A program made the translations under genes and the position numbers. The notes below the pieces were generated by a model, which had not been told where the DNA came from, ran no database searches, and saw only the letters and a program-made list of their open reading frames with translations. From Aminicenans sp964648465 (lineage in GTDB: Bacteria; Acidobacteriota; Aminicenantia; Aminicenantales; Aminicenantaceae), in contig CAZYMU010000010.1 in assembly GCA_964648465.1 (NCBI GenBank), positions 1 to 64,000 on the forward strand: DNA of 64,000 nt, written 5' to 3'. Positions 44,240 through 53,217 of this stretch are shown in pieces. Position 1 is the first letter of the stretch. Each line of letters opens with the position of its first letter.

Positions 44240-47200
44240 ATTCTTTTTTATCAGCAATGATGACCGAGAGATTTTTCTCCTTGAGCATGTCATTGAAAGC
44301 CGGCACATCGGTTTTAATCAATTCGTCCAGCTTTCCCTTATATATTATCATGCGTTTTTTAAGCAGTTCGTGCACTTCAATCTGCTGTTTGTTCGGGGCA
44401 AAATCGACCATAGAGGCCACATCTCCTGCAAGTACCGAAAGCTTGCAGTACAGCATATTCGGATATCTAAAAGACTTTGAGTCGCCTTCTGCTGTCATAG
44501 GCTGGAATATTTTGTCCTCCACAGCCCTCAGCTTTTTGTCGAGTTCGTCCGCAGAAGTAATTACAGAGGCATGGCTGCCGCCTTTCAGGACATCTTTAAG
44601 GTCGTAAATCTGCTTTCTCAACCATTCGATCTGGCTGATCATATCAGATACGGTATTGATATTGCCGCGGAGTTCAAGCAGCATATTGAGTTGAGCCCGG
44701 ATACCTGCTTCGCTTCCGGCCGACCTGGGATCTTTCTTAACAACTAGCTTCCGGCTGATTTCTGTTCCATCAACAATAAGCTTCACAGTGAAGTTCCCAG
44801 GTGCTGCGAGCGCTCCGTAAAAACCTCCGCCTGTCCCCCAGCTCAGTATGGGATACCATCCTTCCTGCTCCCATGTGGTTCTGAATCTTTTTTCCTCAAC
44901 GACATGAGGATTTCCTGGAGGTTTGGTTCTCAGCTTTGCCCTTCTTGCTGCCTCGTATCTCAGGTTCCATGAGACCCGGTTTATCCCCGCTTTACGGCTT
45001 CCGCGGAGTGTATTCACTGTTCGTCCCTCTTCGTCCAGTATCGTGATTTTAACATTTCCTTTTGGAGCCGTATTCAGATAATAGTTAATGAAAGCCTGTG
45101 GATTGACCCTTGCGCCTCCGGTTACGCTGTGCAGCCGGTAAGCCTGCCGCGGCACAAAGAGATGAATGTCCGATTTAAGGACTTCCTTAGTAAGCTGCTG
45201 GAGAGGTGTGATGTCGTTCATGATCCAGAATCCGCGGCCGTAGGTTGCCACGACAAGGTCATTAAAATATTCCTGTATGACCATATGATGAACCGGTGCG
45301 TGAGGCAGGTTGTTTTGCAGAGGAAGCCAGTTTTTGCCGTCATTAAAGGAAATGTAGATGGCATTCTCTGTTCCCAGATAGAGCATTCCTTTTCTCTTCG
45401 GATCTTCATGTATCCAGTGGGCATAGCTGAATACGCTCCTAGGGATATCGGAGCTGATAGATTTCCAACTCTTTCCGTAATCGGCAGTCTTATACACAAA
45501 AGGGTCCCGGTTGTTCATCTGGTGAAAATCCACTGTCATGTAACAGTTTCCGGCATCGTATCTGGAAGGTTCCAGGTTGCTTACAGTACCCCATGGAGGA
45601 AGGTCCGGGATATTTTTTGTGGCATTGGTCCAGTTAGCGCCGCCGTCCCTGGTTATGTGCACGAGTCCGTCATTGGTGCCGGCCCAGATGCATCCTTCCT
45701 CGATGGGCGACTCGGCTATGGCGAACACGATGCACCCATATTCAACACCAAGGTTGTCTTTTGTAAGGCCGCCTGAAAGGCCCATCCTGCTCTGGTCATT
45801 GGTGCTGAGGTCCGGGCTGATCACTTTCCAGCTTCGTCCTCCGTCTGTTGTCTGATGTACGCACTGGCTTCCGGCGTAGACTTTATTGTGGTTGTGCGGT
45901 GAGATGGTGATAGGAAATGTCCAGTTGAAGCGGTACTTCAGGAGGCCTGCGGGTGAGCCGTATGCCGATTCCGGCCACACCTGGACTGAGTGCATGTGTC
46001 CTGTCCTGTAGTCAACGCGTGTGAAATGTGCATTGTAGCCTCCTCCCCACACGATGTTATGGTCAACAGGATCAGGAACAATAAAACCGCACTCTTCTCC
46101 TGCGGTTGCCTGCCATTCATTAGGAGGCGTCTCCCAGGACCTGCGGCTTGATGCGGTGCTCGGCCCTTTATAGCCGTTTCCGTCCTGCATGCCGCCGTAG
46201 ACATAGTACGGAATCTGGTTGTCTACTGCCACATGGTACATCTGTGCGATAGGAAGAGCGATTCTTTTCCATGTTTTCCCCCGGTTGAGGCTTATTATGA
46301 CGCCCCCGTCGTCGCTTATCATCATCCTGTCCGGAATGAGGGGGTCGGCCCACATGTCGTGGCAGTCGCCGCTCCAGCGAACTGTTTCCGAGGTTATGCC
46401 GCCGTCATATGTGATGCTCGGGCTGTTGGCAGCAAAATAGACTTCATTTTCATCGGCCGGCGATACCATTATCCGCGAGGCATAGTGAGGCCGCTCGTTA
46501 AGCAGGCGGTTGTAGCTCACAATCTTCCAGTTCTCTCCGCCGTCGTTTGACCTCCAGAGCACACCGCGGTTCGGGGTGCCTGTTTCCATCAACGCATATA
46601 CGACATTTGAATTGCTTGGTGCAACTGCGACGCCGACTTTCCCTATCGGGGGCTCGGGCAGTCCATGGCCCGTGAGATGCTTCCAGGTGCTGCCCCCGTC
46701 CCTGGACATGTAGAGACCGCCGTTGGGTCCGCCGCTATCTCTTCCCCATGTCCTTATCACCAGAGGCCACATTCCTGCAAATAGAATACGCGGGTTGTTG
46801 GCATCCATTGCGATTTCAAAGCATCCTGTGTTTTCGTCCACAAAAAGCACTCTCTGCCATGTTTTCCCTCCATCGGTTGTGCGGAATACCCCCCGCTCCT
46901 GCTGCGGGCCGTAGCAGTGCCCCACTGCAGCCACAAAAACAATGTCGGGATCCCGTGGGTCGATCGCAACTCTTCCGATTCTCCCTGTCATGTCGAGGCC
47001 CATGTGCTTCCAGGTCTTTCCTGCATCAGTAGATTTATAGACACCGTTTCCGATAGAGATATTGCTGCGGACAAAGGCCTCTCCTGTACCCACCCAAACT
47101 ACATTCGGGTCTGATGCTGCAACAGCGAGGGCCCCGATTGACTGAGCCGGCTGATTGTCGAAGATAGGTTTCCAGTGAACGCCCGCGTCAGTCGATTTCC

Positions 47201-47438
47201 AGATTCCCCCGGAAGACGCTCCTATGTAGTAAACCATAGGATTACCCGGCACTCCAACAACGGCGGATGTCCTGTTCCCAGGGGGACCGATATATCGGTA
47301 CCTGAGCTGGCTGTAGATTTCAGGAGTGACCTGCCCGGAGTAGGCTGCGGGCGAATACGCTGCGGAAACTAAAAAAAACAATGCAGCAGCCGCACATAAT
47401 ACGGCTGTCGCCCCGTGCTTTTTGAAAAGATTTAACAT
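44238..47438 (-). CDS. large exported BNR/Asp-box (sortilin-like beta-propeller) protein
   Basis: A 1066-residue protein with a signal peptide (about 1-35). It carries at least eight Asp-box motifs of the SxDxGxxW type (STDAGVHW, STDAGKTW, TTDGGKTW, SRDGGSTW, SNDGGENW, TTDGGRSW, TRDGGANW), indicating one or two beta-propellers as in VPS10/sortilin and some glycoside hydrolases. A C-terminal region (about 790-1066) with beta-sandwich and helical parts follows. Such proteins are often annotated as glycosyl hydrolases, but no catalytic residues can be assigned. A CTCC-type (GGAGG) site precedes the ATG. Confidence 0.82.
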   Translation of the reverse strand: MLNLFKKHGATAVLCAAAALFFLVSAAYSPAAYSGQVTPEIYSQLRYRYIGPPGNRTSAVVGVPGNPMVYYIGASSGGIWKSTDAGVHWKPIFDNQPAQSIGALAVAASDPNVVWVGTGEAFVRSNISIGNGVYKSTDAGKTWKHMGLDMTGRIGRVAIDPRDPDIVFVAAVGHCYGPQQERGVFRTTDGGKTWQRVLFVDENTGCFEIAMDANNPRILFAGMWPLVIRTWGRDSGGPNGGLYMSRDGGSTWKHLTGHGLPEPPIGKVGVAVAPSNSNVVYALMETGTPNRGVLWRSNDGGENWKIVSYNRLLNERPHYASRIMVSPADENEVYFAANSPSITYDGGITSETVRWSGDCHDMWADPLIPDRMMISDDGGVIISLNRGKTWKRIALPIAQMYHVAVDNQIPYYVYGGMQDGNGYKGPSTASSRRSWETPPNEWQATAGEECGFIVPDPVDHNIVWGGGYNAHFTRVDYRTGHMHSVQVWPESAYGSPAGLLKYRFNWTFPITISPHNHNKVYAGSQCVHQTTDGGRSWKVISPDLSTNDQSRMGLSGGLTKDNLGVEYGCIVFAIAESPIEEGCIWAGTNDGLVHITRDGGANWTNATKNIPDLPPWGTVSNLEPSRYDAGNCYMTVDFHQMNNRDPFVYKTADYGKSWKSISSDIPRSVFSYAHWIHEDPKRKGMLYLGTENAIYISFNDGKNWLPLQNNLPHAPVHHMVIQEYFNDLVVATYGRGFWIMNDITPLQQLTKEVLKSDIHLFVPRQAYRLHSVTGGARVNPQAFINYYLNTAPKGNVKITILDEEGRTVNTLRGSRKAGINRVSWNLRYEAARRAKLRTKPPGNPHVVEEKRFRTTWEQEGWYPILSWGTGGGFYGALAAPGNFTVKLIVDGTEISRKLVVKKDPRSAGSEAGIRAQLNMLLELRGNINTVSDMISQIEWLRKQIYDLKDVLKGGSHASVITSADELDKKLRAVEDKIFQPMTAEGDSKSFRYPNMLYCKLSVLAGDVASMVDFAPNKQQIEVHELLKKRMIIYKGKLDELIKTDVPAFNDMLKEKNLSVIIADKKE

Positions 47439-47854
47439 TTAAATACCTCCTTTTGCTTCAAATTGCTTGATCCGTTTTTGCATTATGATAATATTTTTCA
47501 CTGCGGAGAGTTTATTTTACTTCCCTTGCGAAGATTTTCAAGTAAATTATTTTATGCATGCTTTTTAACCAAGGGAAAATAGATTTATATTTATGTTTAT
47601 GCCTGAAATTATGTCTGAAGCAGAATAATAGCCCCGTTTTGCGGCAAATCTTTTACTTGCAAAAAAAGTTTAATGGGATTACATTTATCAGCAAGAGCAT
47701 TAGCTTAAGGGCAATGAATAGCTTGGTTACAAAGGAATTGTTGATGAACATGTTTTCTTGTTCTCAGACTTCAAATCTTCCATTCTCGGACTTATATTTA
47801 TTGTTTTTGTATTTACCCTATTAGCTTAAAAGATTGTTAATGTGAGGACAAAAA
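47439..47854. other. divergent intergenic region
   Basis: 415 bp between the diverging Asp-box protein and sensor kinase genes. It should hold both promoters. An 88-codon frame at 47558-47824 is low in protein character and has no ribosome site; I see no gene. Confidence 0.4.
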
Positions 47855-49867
47855 ATGACCGAAAACGAGAAAAAATATCAAGATCACCTTGAGGAAATAG
47901 TAGAAAAGCGTACGGCTTATTTAAAAAAGGAAATATCTGAGCGCAAGCGTGTGGAGGATTCGCTGAGAAAGAGTGAGGAGAAGTACCGCACGCTGACTGA
48001 AACTGTACCTGATATTATTTTTACATTGGATAAAAAAGGCAGATTTACCTATATTAGCACAGCAGGTGAAAATATTGTTGGTTATTCTAACCAGGAGTTT
48101 CGGGGGCATGATTTTACTGAGGTACTTGCTCCTGAGTACATAGATGCCATGAATAAACGCTTCGAGCAGGCCCTTTCAGGAGAGAAATTTCCAATTGCTG
48201 AAGTCGAGATCATGCATAAGGATGGGCGGAGAATCCCGGTAGAATTTAATATGACCTCACTATTTGACAAAGATGGAAATATCATCGGCAGACTTGGTGT
48301 TGCCCGCGACATCACAGAGTCCAGGCAGATAAAGAAAATGCTGCGGGAGTCGGAGGATAGATACCGAACAATTTTTGAAAACACTGGAACCGCTACGATT
48401 ATTATTGAAGAAGATAGGACAATATCTCTGATTAATAGGAAGGCTGAGAAGTTATATGGCTATTCCAGGAAGGAAATAGAGGGAAAAAGGAAGTGGGCAG
48501 AATTCGTTGTGGAAGAAGATTTGGAAAAAATGAAGGGTTATCATGAACAGCGCAGGATTGATTCGACTAGTGCTCCAAAGAGGTATGAGTTCCGGTTTAT
48601 TGACAAAAGGGGAAGCATCAGAGATATATTACTGTCAATTGATGTAATTCCAGGGACAAAAACGAGTGTAGCATCTCTCCTGGACGTCACAGAACGCAAG
48701 AAGGCGGAAAATAGGGCTAAGCACTTAAACCTCGTGCTTCATGCTATACGCCATGTTAACCAGCTCATTGCAAGGGAAAAAGACCGCGACAAACTGCTTA
48801 AGGGTGCCTGCAACCTCATGGTTAAGGAACGCGGCTATCATAACATCTGGATTACCCTCCTGGATGACTCCGGAGAGCTCATAACAGCCGTAGAATCAGG
48901 TTTGGGCAAAGAATTCATACCCTTGCTCAAACAGCTTAAGAAAGGCGGGCTTCCCGCATGCGGCATGAAGGCATTGAAGCAGCCGGATGTGGTAGTAACC
49001 ATGGATCCCCCTTCGGTATGCTCCGACTGCCCGTTGTCCGGAATGTACGGCGGACGGGGAGCCATGACTATCCGGCTAGAACATGAGGGCAAGATTTATG
49101 GACTCGCTTACGTTTCTATTCCTGCTAACCTCACTGCAGACAAAGAAGAGCATGTTCTGTTCAAAGACATTGCCTCTGACATCGCCTTCGCCATTCACGA
49201 TATTGAACTAGAAGAGAAACACAAACGTGATGAGGAGAAAATAAAGGCATCACTCAAGGAAAAAGAAGTACTGCTGAAGGAGATTCATCACCGGGTGAAA
49301 AACAACATGCAGATCGTATCGAGCCTGCTCCGCCTTCAATCTGCGAAGACCGAGGATAAAAAGACGAAGGAAATATTCAGAGAGTGCCAGAACCGTATCC
49401 GCACCATGTCCCTCATACATGAGAAGCTTTATCAGTCTAAGGACTTCGCAAAAATTAACTTTGCTCAATACATAGACGGGTTGGCAGTTCATACTTATCA
49501 TTCTTACGGTGTCGATTCAAATATTATCGCACTTAAGACTGATTTGGAGGAAGTTTTTCTTGACCTCAATCGGGCGATTCCATGCGCATTGATTGCAAAC
49601 GAGCTTTTATCGAATTCAGTAAAGCATGCTTTTCCGCAAGGGAAAAAAGGCGAAATTTGCATAAAGCTTCGTTCTGGTAAAAAGGGCATGGTTACTCTTA
49701 TCGTCAGCGATAACGGCATTGGTTTCCCAGAAGACATAGATTTTCGAAAGGCTTCCTCATTAGGGCTGCAGATGGTGAATGACTTAACAAGTCAGATTGA
49801 CGGAACAATTGAACTTGACCGCACTGGCGGAACGGCTTTTAAGGTTAAGTTTTCAGTTAATAAATAG
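47855..49867 (+). CDS. PAS-PAS-GAF sensor histidine kinase (HisKA_2 type)
   Basis: A 670-residue cytoplasmic kinase: a short coiled coil (1-40), PAS (about 42-155), PAS (about 165-280), GAF-like domain (about 285-445), then the HisKA_2 phosphoacceptor EIHHRVKNN with His478/His479 and an HATPase domain (NELLSNSVKHAF, DNGIGFP, SLGLQMV). No TM helices are visible. The DNA from 49232 on is nearly identical to the end of the next gene. No response regulator lies nearby. Confidence 0.9.
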   Translation: MTENEKKYQDHLEEIVEKRTAYLKKEISERKRVEDSLRKSEEKYRTLTETVPDIIFTLDKKGRFTYISTAGENIVGYSNQEFRGHDFTEVLAPEYIDAMNKRFEQALSGEKFPIAEVEIMHKDGRRIPVEFNMTSLFDKDGNIIGRLGVARDITESRQIKKMLRESEDRYRTIFENTGTATIIIEEDRTISLINRKAEKLYGYSRKEIEGKRKWAEFVVEEDLEKMKGYHEQRRIDSTSAPKRYEFRFIDKRGSIRDILLSIDVIPGTKTSVASLLDVTERKKAENRAKHLNLVLHAIRHVNQLIAREKDRDKLLKGACNLMVKERGYHNIWITLLDDSGELITAVESGLGKEFIPLLKQLKKGGLPACGMKALKQPDVVVTMDPPSVCSDCPLSGMYGGRGAMTIRLEHEGKIYGLAYVSIPANLTADKEEHVLFKDIASDIAFAIHDIELEEKHKRDEEKIKASLKEKEVLLKEIHHRVKNNMQIVSSLLRLQSAKTEDKKTKEIFRECQNRIRTMSLIHEKLYQSKDFAKINFAQYIDGLAVHTYHSYGVDSNIIALKTDLEEVFLDLNRAIPCALIANELLSNSVKHAFPQGKKGEICIKLRSGKKGMVTLIVSDNGIGFPEDIDFRKASSLGLQMVNDLTSQIDGTIELDRTGGTAFKVKFSVNK

Positions 49868-49870
49868 CCA
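49232..49870. repeat. near-identical kinase-domain repeat, copy 1
   Basis: 639 bp aligned without gaps to 50789-51427 (offset 1557). By eye about nine or ten bases differ, several of them synonymous. The identity begins abruptly at the start of the HisKA_2 domain and stops just after the stop codon. Confidence 0.9.
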
Positions 49871-49945
49871 CCTCCTTTTTTAAATTGGATCAAGCCGACT
49901 GTTTACTAAAGCATTTTTAATGAGACTCGCTTCGGAGGATTCATT

Positions 49946-51424
49946 ATGAGAGATAAAGATAAGACAAAAGAGCAGTTTCTTGAGGAGATAAAGAAATTAC
50001 GCAGCAGAATTGTTGAATTGGAAGAATCAGAGGAGGCACTGCAGGAAAGCAAAGAAGAATTAAATACAATTTTTGAAAGTGCAAGAGACGGCATAGTCTA
50101 TCTCGATAAAACAGGAAAAATCATCAGAGTTAATAAGTACATACTGGATGTTGGGGGATATTCTAAAGAAGAGTTTGTTGGGAAAAGATTTCAAGTTTTG
50201 AAAGTGTTTTCCCCCAAAAGCATTATAAAGATGATATTGATCTTTAACAAAATCAAAAAAGGCCATGATGTGCCTCCATATGAAATAGAACTACGTGTTA
50301 AAACCGGGGAAAAAAAGATAGTTGAAATTTGCAATTCCATTTTAAGAGACAAAGATGGTGTAAAAGGTATTATTGTGATTATGACGGACATCACAGAACG
50401 TAGGCGCGCTGAAGATGAATTGAAAAGTTCTGAAGAGCGGCTAAAGATTATGTTTGAATATGCGCCGGATGCATATTATTTAAGCGACACGAGAGGGACT
50501 TTCATTGACGGGAATATAGCAGCGGAAAAGGTTATGGGGTATAAAAGGGAAGAATTAATAGGGAAGAATTTTTTAGAATTGAAACTGCTCCCACCGAAAA
50601 TGATCCCCAAAGCAGCAAAGCTTTTAACCAGAAACATAAGGGGGAAGACTACAGGGCCGGATGAATTTATTCTAAACCGTAAGGACGGAATGCAGGTTCC
50701 GGTGGAGATCAGCACATATCCTGTAAAGATTGAAGACAAAATTGTGGTTTTAGGGATTGCCCGGGATATCACCAAGCGAAAAAAGGCGGAGGAGAAAATA
50801 AAGGCATCACTTAAGGAAAAAGAAGTACTGCTGCAGGAGATTCATCACCGGGTGAAAAACAACATGCAGATCATATCGAGCCTGCTCCGCCTTCAATCTG
50901 CGAAGGCCGAGGATAAAAAGACGAAGGAAATATTCAGAGAGTGCCAGAACCGTATCCGCACCATGTCCCTCATACATGAGAAGCTTTATCAGTCTAAGGA
51001 CTTCGCAAAAATTAACTTTGCTCAATACATAGACGGGTTGGCAGTTCATACTTATCATTCTTACGGTGTCGATTCAAATATTATCGCACTTAAGACTGAT
51101 TTGGAGGAAGTTTTTCTTGACCTCAATCGGGCGATTCCATGCGCATTGATTGCAAACGAGCTTTTATCGAATTCAGTAAAGCATGCTTTTCCGCAAGGGA
51201 AAAAAGGCGAAATTTGCATAAAGCTTCGTTCTGGTAAAAAGGGCATGGTTACTCTTATCGTCAGCGATAACGGCATTGGTTTCCCAGAAGACATAGATTT
51301 TCGAAAGGCTTCCTCATTAGGGCTGCAGATGGTGAATGACTTAACCAGTCAGATTAACGGAACATTTGAGCTTGACCGCACTGGCGGAACGGCTTTTAAG
51401 GTTAAGTTTTCAGTTAATGAATAG
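49946..51424 (+). CDS. PAS-PAS sensor histidine kinase (HisKA_2 type)
   Basis: A 492-residue cytoplasmic kinase: coiled coil (about 5-35), PAS (about 37-150) and PAS (about 158-275), then a transmitter nearly identical to the preceding protein (phosphoacceptor His300/His301). It lacks the GAF domain and its PAS domains are not close to those of the first kinase. The start ATG has GGAGG-like GGAGGA upstream. It converges on a C69 dipeptidase gene 9 bp away. Confidence 0.9.
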   Translation: MRDKDKTKEQFLEEIKKLRSRIVELEESEEALQESKEELNTIFESARDGIVYLDKTGKIIRVNKYILDVGGYSKEEFVGKRFQVLKVFSPKSIIKMILIFNKIKKGHDVPPYEIELRVKTGEKKIVEICNSILRDKDGVKGIIVIMTDITERRRAEDELKSSEERLKIMFEYAPDAYYLSDTRGTFIDGNIAAEKVMGYKREELIGKNFLELKLLPPKMIPKAAKLLTRNIRGKTTGPDEFILNRKDGMQVPVEISTYPVKIEDKIVVLGIARDITKRKKAEEKIKASLKEKEVLLQEIHHRVKNNMQIISSLLRLQSAKAEDKKTKEIFRECQNRIRTMSLIHEKLYQSKDFAKINFAQYIDGLAVHTYHSYGVDSNIIALKTDLEEVFLDLNRAIPCALIANELLSNSVKHAFPQGKKGEICIKLRSGKKGMVTLIVSDNGIGFPEDIDFRKASSLGLQMVNDLTSQINGTFELDRTGGTAFKVKFSVNE

Positions 51425-51427
51425 CCG
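50789..51427. repeat. near-identical kinase-domain repeat, copy 2
   Basis: Partner of 49232-49870. The shared transmitter with different sensor modules points to recent duplication or gene conversion of the kinase domain. Confidence 0.9.
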
Positions 51428-51433
51428 CCGCTT

Positions 51434-53182
51434 CTATTTCTTTTCTTTCTTTGCCGGCGGAGTTGGAGGCTTCACAGGAACTAATTTGTCCTGCTCAACA
51501 ACAGCTCTGTTCCACCACTCCGGAGCCTGAATTCTGCCGGTTTTTCTTTTGGCCGCATCATAAATGCGGAAGTGGTTGTACTTTACGAGCAGATTATCAC
51601 CCAATTCCCACCATGCATTTACCACGGAATTGCCGTTGTTGATAGTATAGTCTGTGAGGAACTCAACTGCCAGTGCAGGGTCCTTCTTATAGAGCTCTTC
51701 GGCGGCTTTATCGATGATCGCTGTCCTTTTGACTGCTCCTCCTTCCCACTTTTCCTGCGCTGCTTTGACGTCTTTTATAGCATATGAATAAACCACCTGC
51801 GTATGATAATCCACATAGTCGGATGCCCATCTGGCAGAATGCCTGTTGAACACGAAATGGTCCCCGACTTTAAACGATTCCGGCACATCCGTGCTTCCGG
51901 TATAGACAGGCATGTAGCAGGCTGTATCCTGGGCGCCGAATGAAAGCCACACTATTCCTCCGATCGGGTCAGGGAGCCAGTCCCTGCACTGGGTGATACT
52001 TGTGTATTCGACATTGTTGACACAGATGCATCTTGAGCCTCTGTACCTATTGTCATCCAGTTTAAAACCGCGGAAATAATTCGGATTGCTGAAAGGCCCG
52101 CCTTTAATGCCCTTTGCCAGGTCGTATTTGCTTTCCTGGTACTTGTCGCGCGTAATGTTCATGACGTCCTGCACTGAAAGTTTTTTGTCGGGTTTTACCG
52201 AAAAAGGAAAATCCATGTCCAGCGTTTCCGGACTGAAATGCTTGGAAGGCGCCGCAAGGTCGTAAAAACGCCACAGCCGGCTTGCTTTGCCCCTGGGAGG
52301 CGAATACGCCCTCTTCCAACTGAAAGGTTTGCCGCTTTCCGGATCGTAAAACTTGTTTTCAACTGCGTATGAGACAGCATTGGGCGAGACCATGAAATAG
52401 TCCGGATTTTCAAGATCTATCTCACCGATTCTTGACTCGTTCGGGCAGATGCTTACATGATCATCCGGGACCCTCTGCGCACACCATACAGCGCCCGGTT
52501 TTCCGCTCTCCGGAGTCCACAGCGGCCCGACAGGCATGATCTCGAATATCCATACCTCGTTTGGATCAGCGACTGCCAGCATCTCACCGCCGTCATTAAA
52601 CCCGTATCCATACTTCTCGGCCAGAGACCCCATGACCTGGATTATCTCCCTCGCCGTTTTGCTTCTCTCCATACCGAGCATCGTCAGCATGGTCAGGTCA
52701 AGCAGTGCGGATGGAGTAGTATTTCTCATCTTGCGCTGACATCCAATCGTTGATTCTCCAATGGCAACCTGGTTCTCATTCATATAACCGAACATCCCGT
52801 GCTTGTATGCATAAGTATGGGGGACTTCGGGGATATCGGTTCCTGTGTAGTCATCCTTGTATTTTTCCCATTTAAGGCCCTTTTCCGGCGGCCATGTCCT
52901 GTACTGCGAGACGTGGTAGATCTTGCGCACTGCACCCTCTTTATGGTCTGCCGCAGGCACAGGCCTCCATGTCCAGTCGCATATGCCGCAGTCGCATGTG
53001 TGCGTGGTCATCGTGGAGCCGTCGGTCGATGCGTCTTTTCCTACGAGTATCGAGGTGCAGCCCTCGGGCCGGCATTCCTCTCCCCAAGGCGCAGCATTCT
53101 GTGATGTGAAAACAAATGCGCTTAATACAACCAGCGCGGCAAACAAAATAGCAGTTACTGTTAATGACTTTTTAAAATTCAA
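51434..53182 (-). CDS. C69 family dipeptidase, exported, paralogue B
   Basis: A 582-residue protein with signal peptide (about 1-25), nucleophile Cys42 in EGCTSILVGKDAS, VPAADHKEGAVRKIYH, IGESTIGC and the FEIMPVGPLWTPESGKPG block. It is closely related to the next gene and to the one at 24459. It lies 35 bp downstream of paralogue C on the same strand, so they form a tandem pair. Confidence 0.9.
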   Translation of the reverse strand: MNFKKSLTVTAILFAALVVLSAFVFTSQNAAPWGEECRPEGCTSILVGKDASTDGSTMTTHTCDCGICDWTWRPVPAADHKEGAVRKIYHVSQYRTWPPEKGLKWEKYKDDYTGTDIPEVPHTYAYKHGMFGYMNENQVAIGESTIGCQRKMRNTTPSALLDLTMLTMLGMERSKTAREIIQVMGSLAEKYGYGFNDGGEMLAVADPNEVWIFEIMPVGPLWTPESGKPGAVWCAQRVPDDHVSICPNESRIGEIDLENPDYFMVSPNAVSYAVENKFYDPESGKPFSWKRAYSPPRGKASRLWRFYDLAAPSKHFSPETLDMDFPFSVKPDKKLSVQDVMNITRDKYQESKYDLAKGIKGGPFSNPNYFRGFKLDDNRYRGSRCICVNNVEYTSITQCRDWLPDPIGGIVWLSFGAQDTACYMPVYTGSTDVPESFKVGDHFVFNRHSARWASDYVDYHTQVVYSYAIKDVKAAQEKWEGGAVKRTAIIDKAAEELYKKDPALAVEFLTDYTINNGNSVVNAWWELGDNLLVKYNHFRIYDAAKRKTGRIQAPEWWNRAVVEQDKLVPVKPPTPPAKKEKK

Positions 53183-53217
53183 ATTTGCCTCCTGATTTAT
53201 GATTTTAAGATTTTATA

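Noticed and set aside
47558..47824. 88-codon frame between the Asp-box protein and the first kinase
   Set aside because: Low-complexity hydrophobic composition from AT-rich DNA, no ribosome site.
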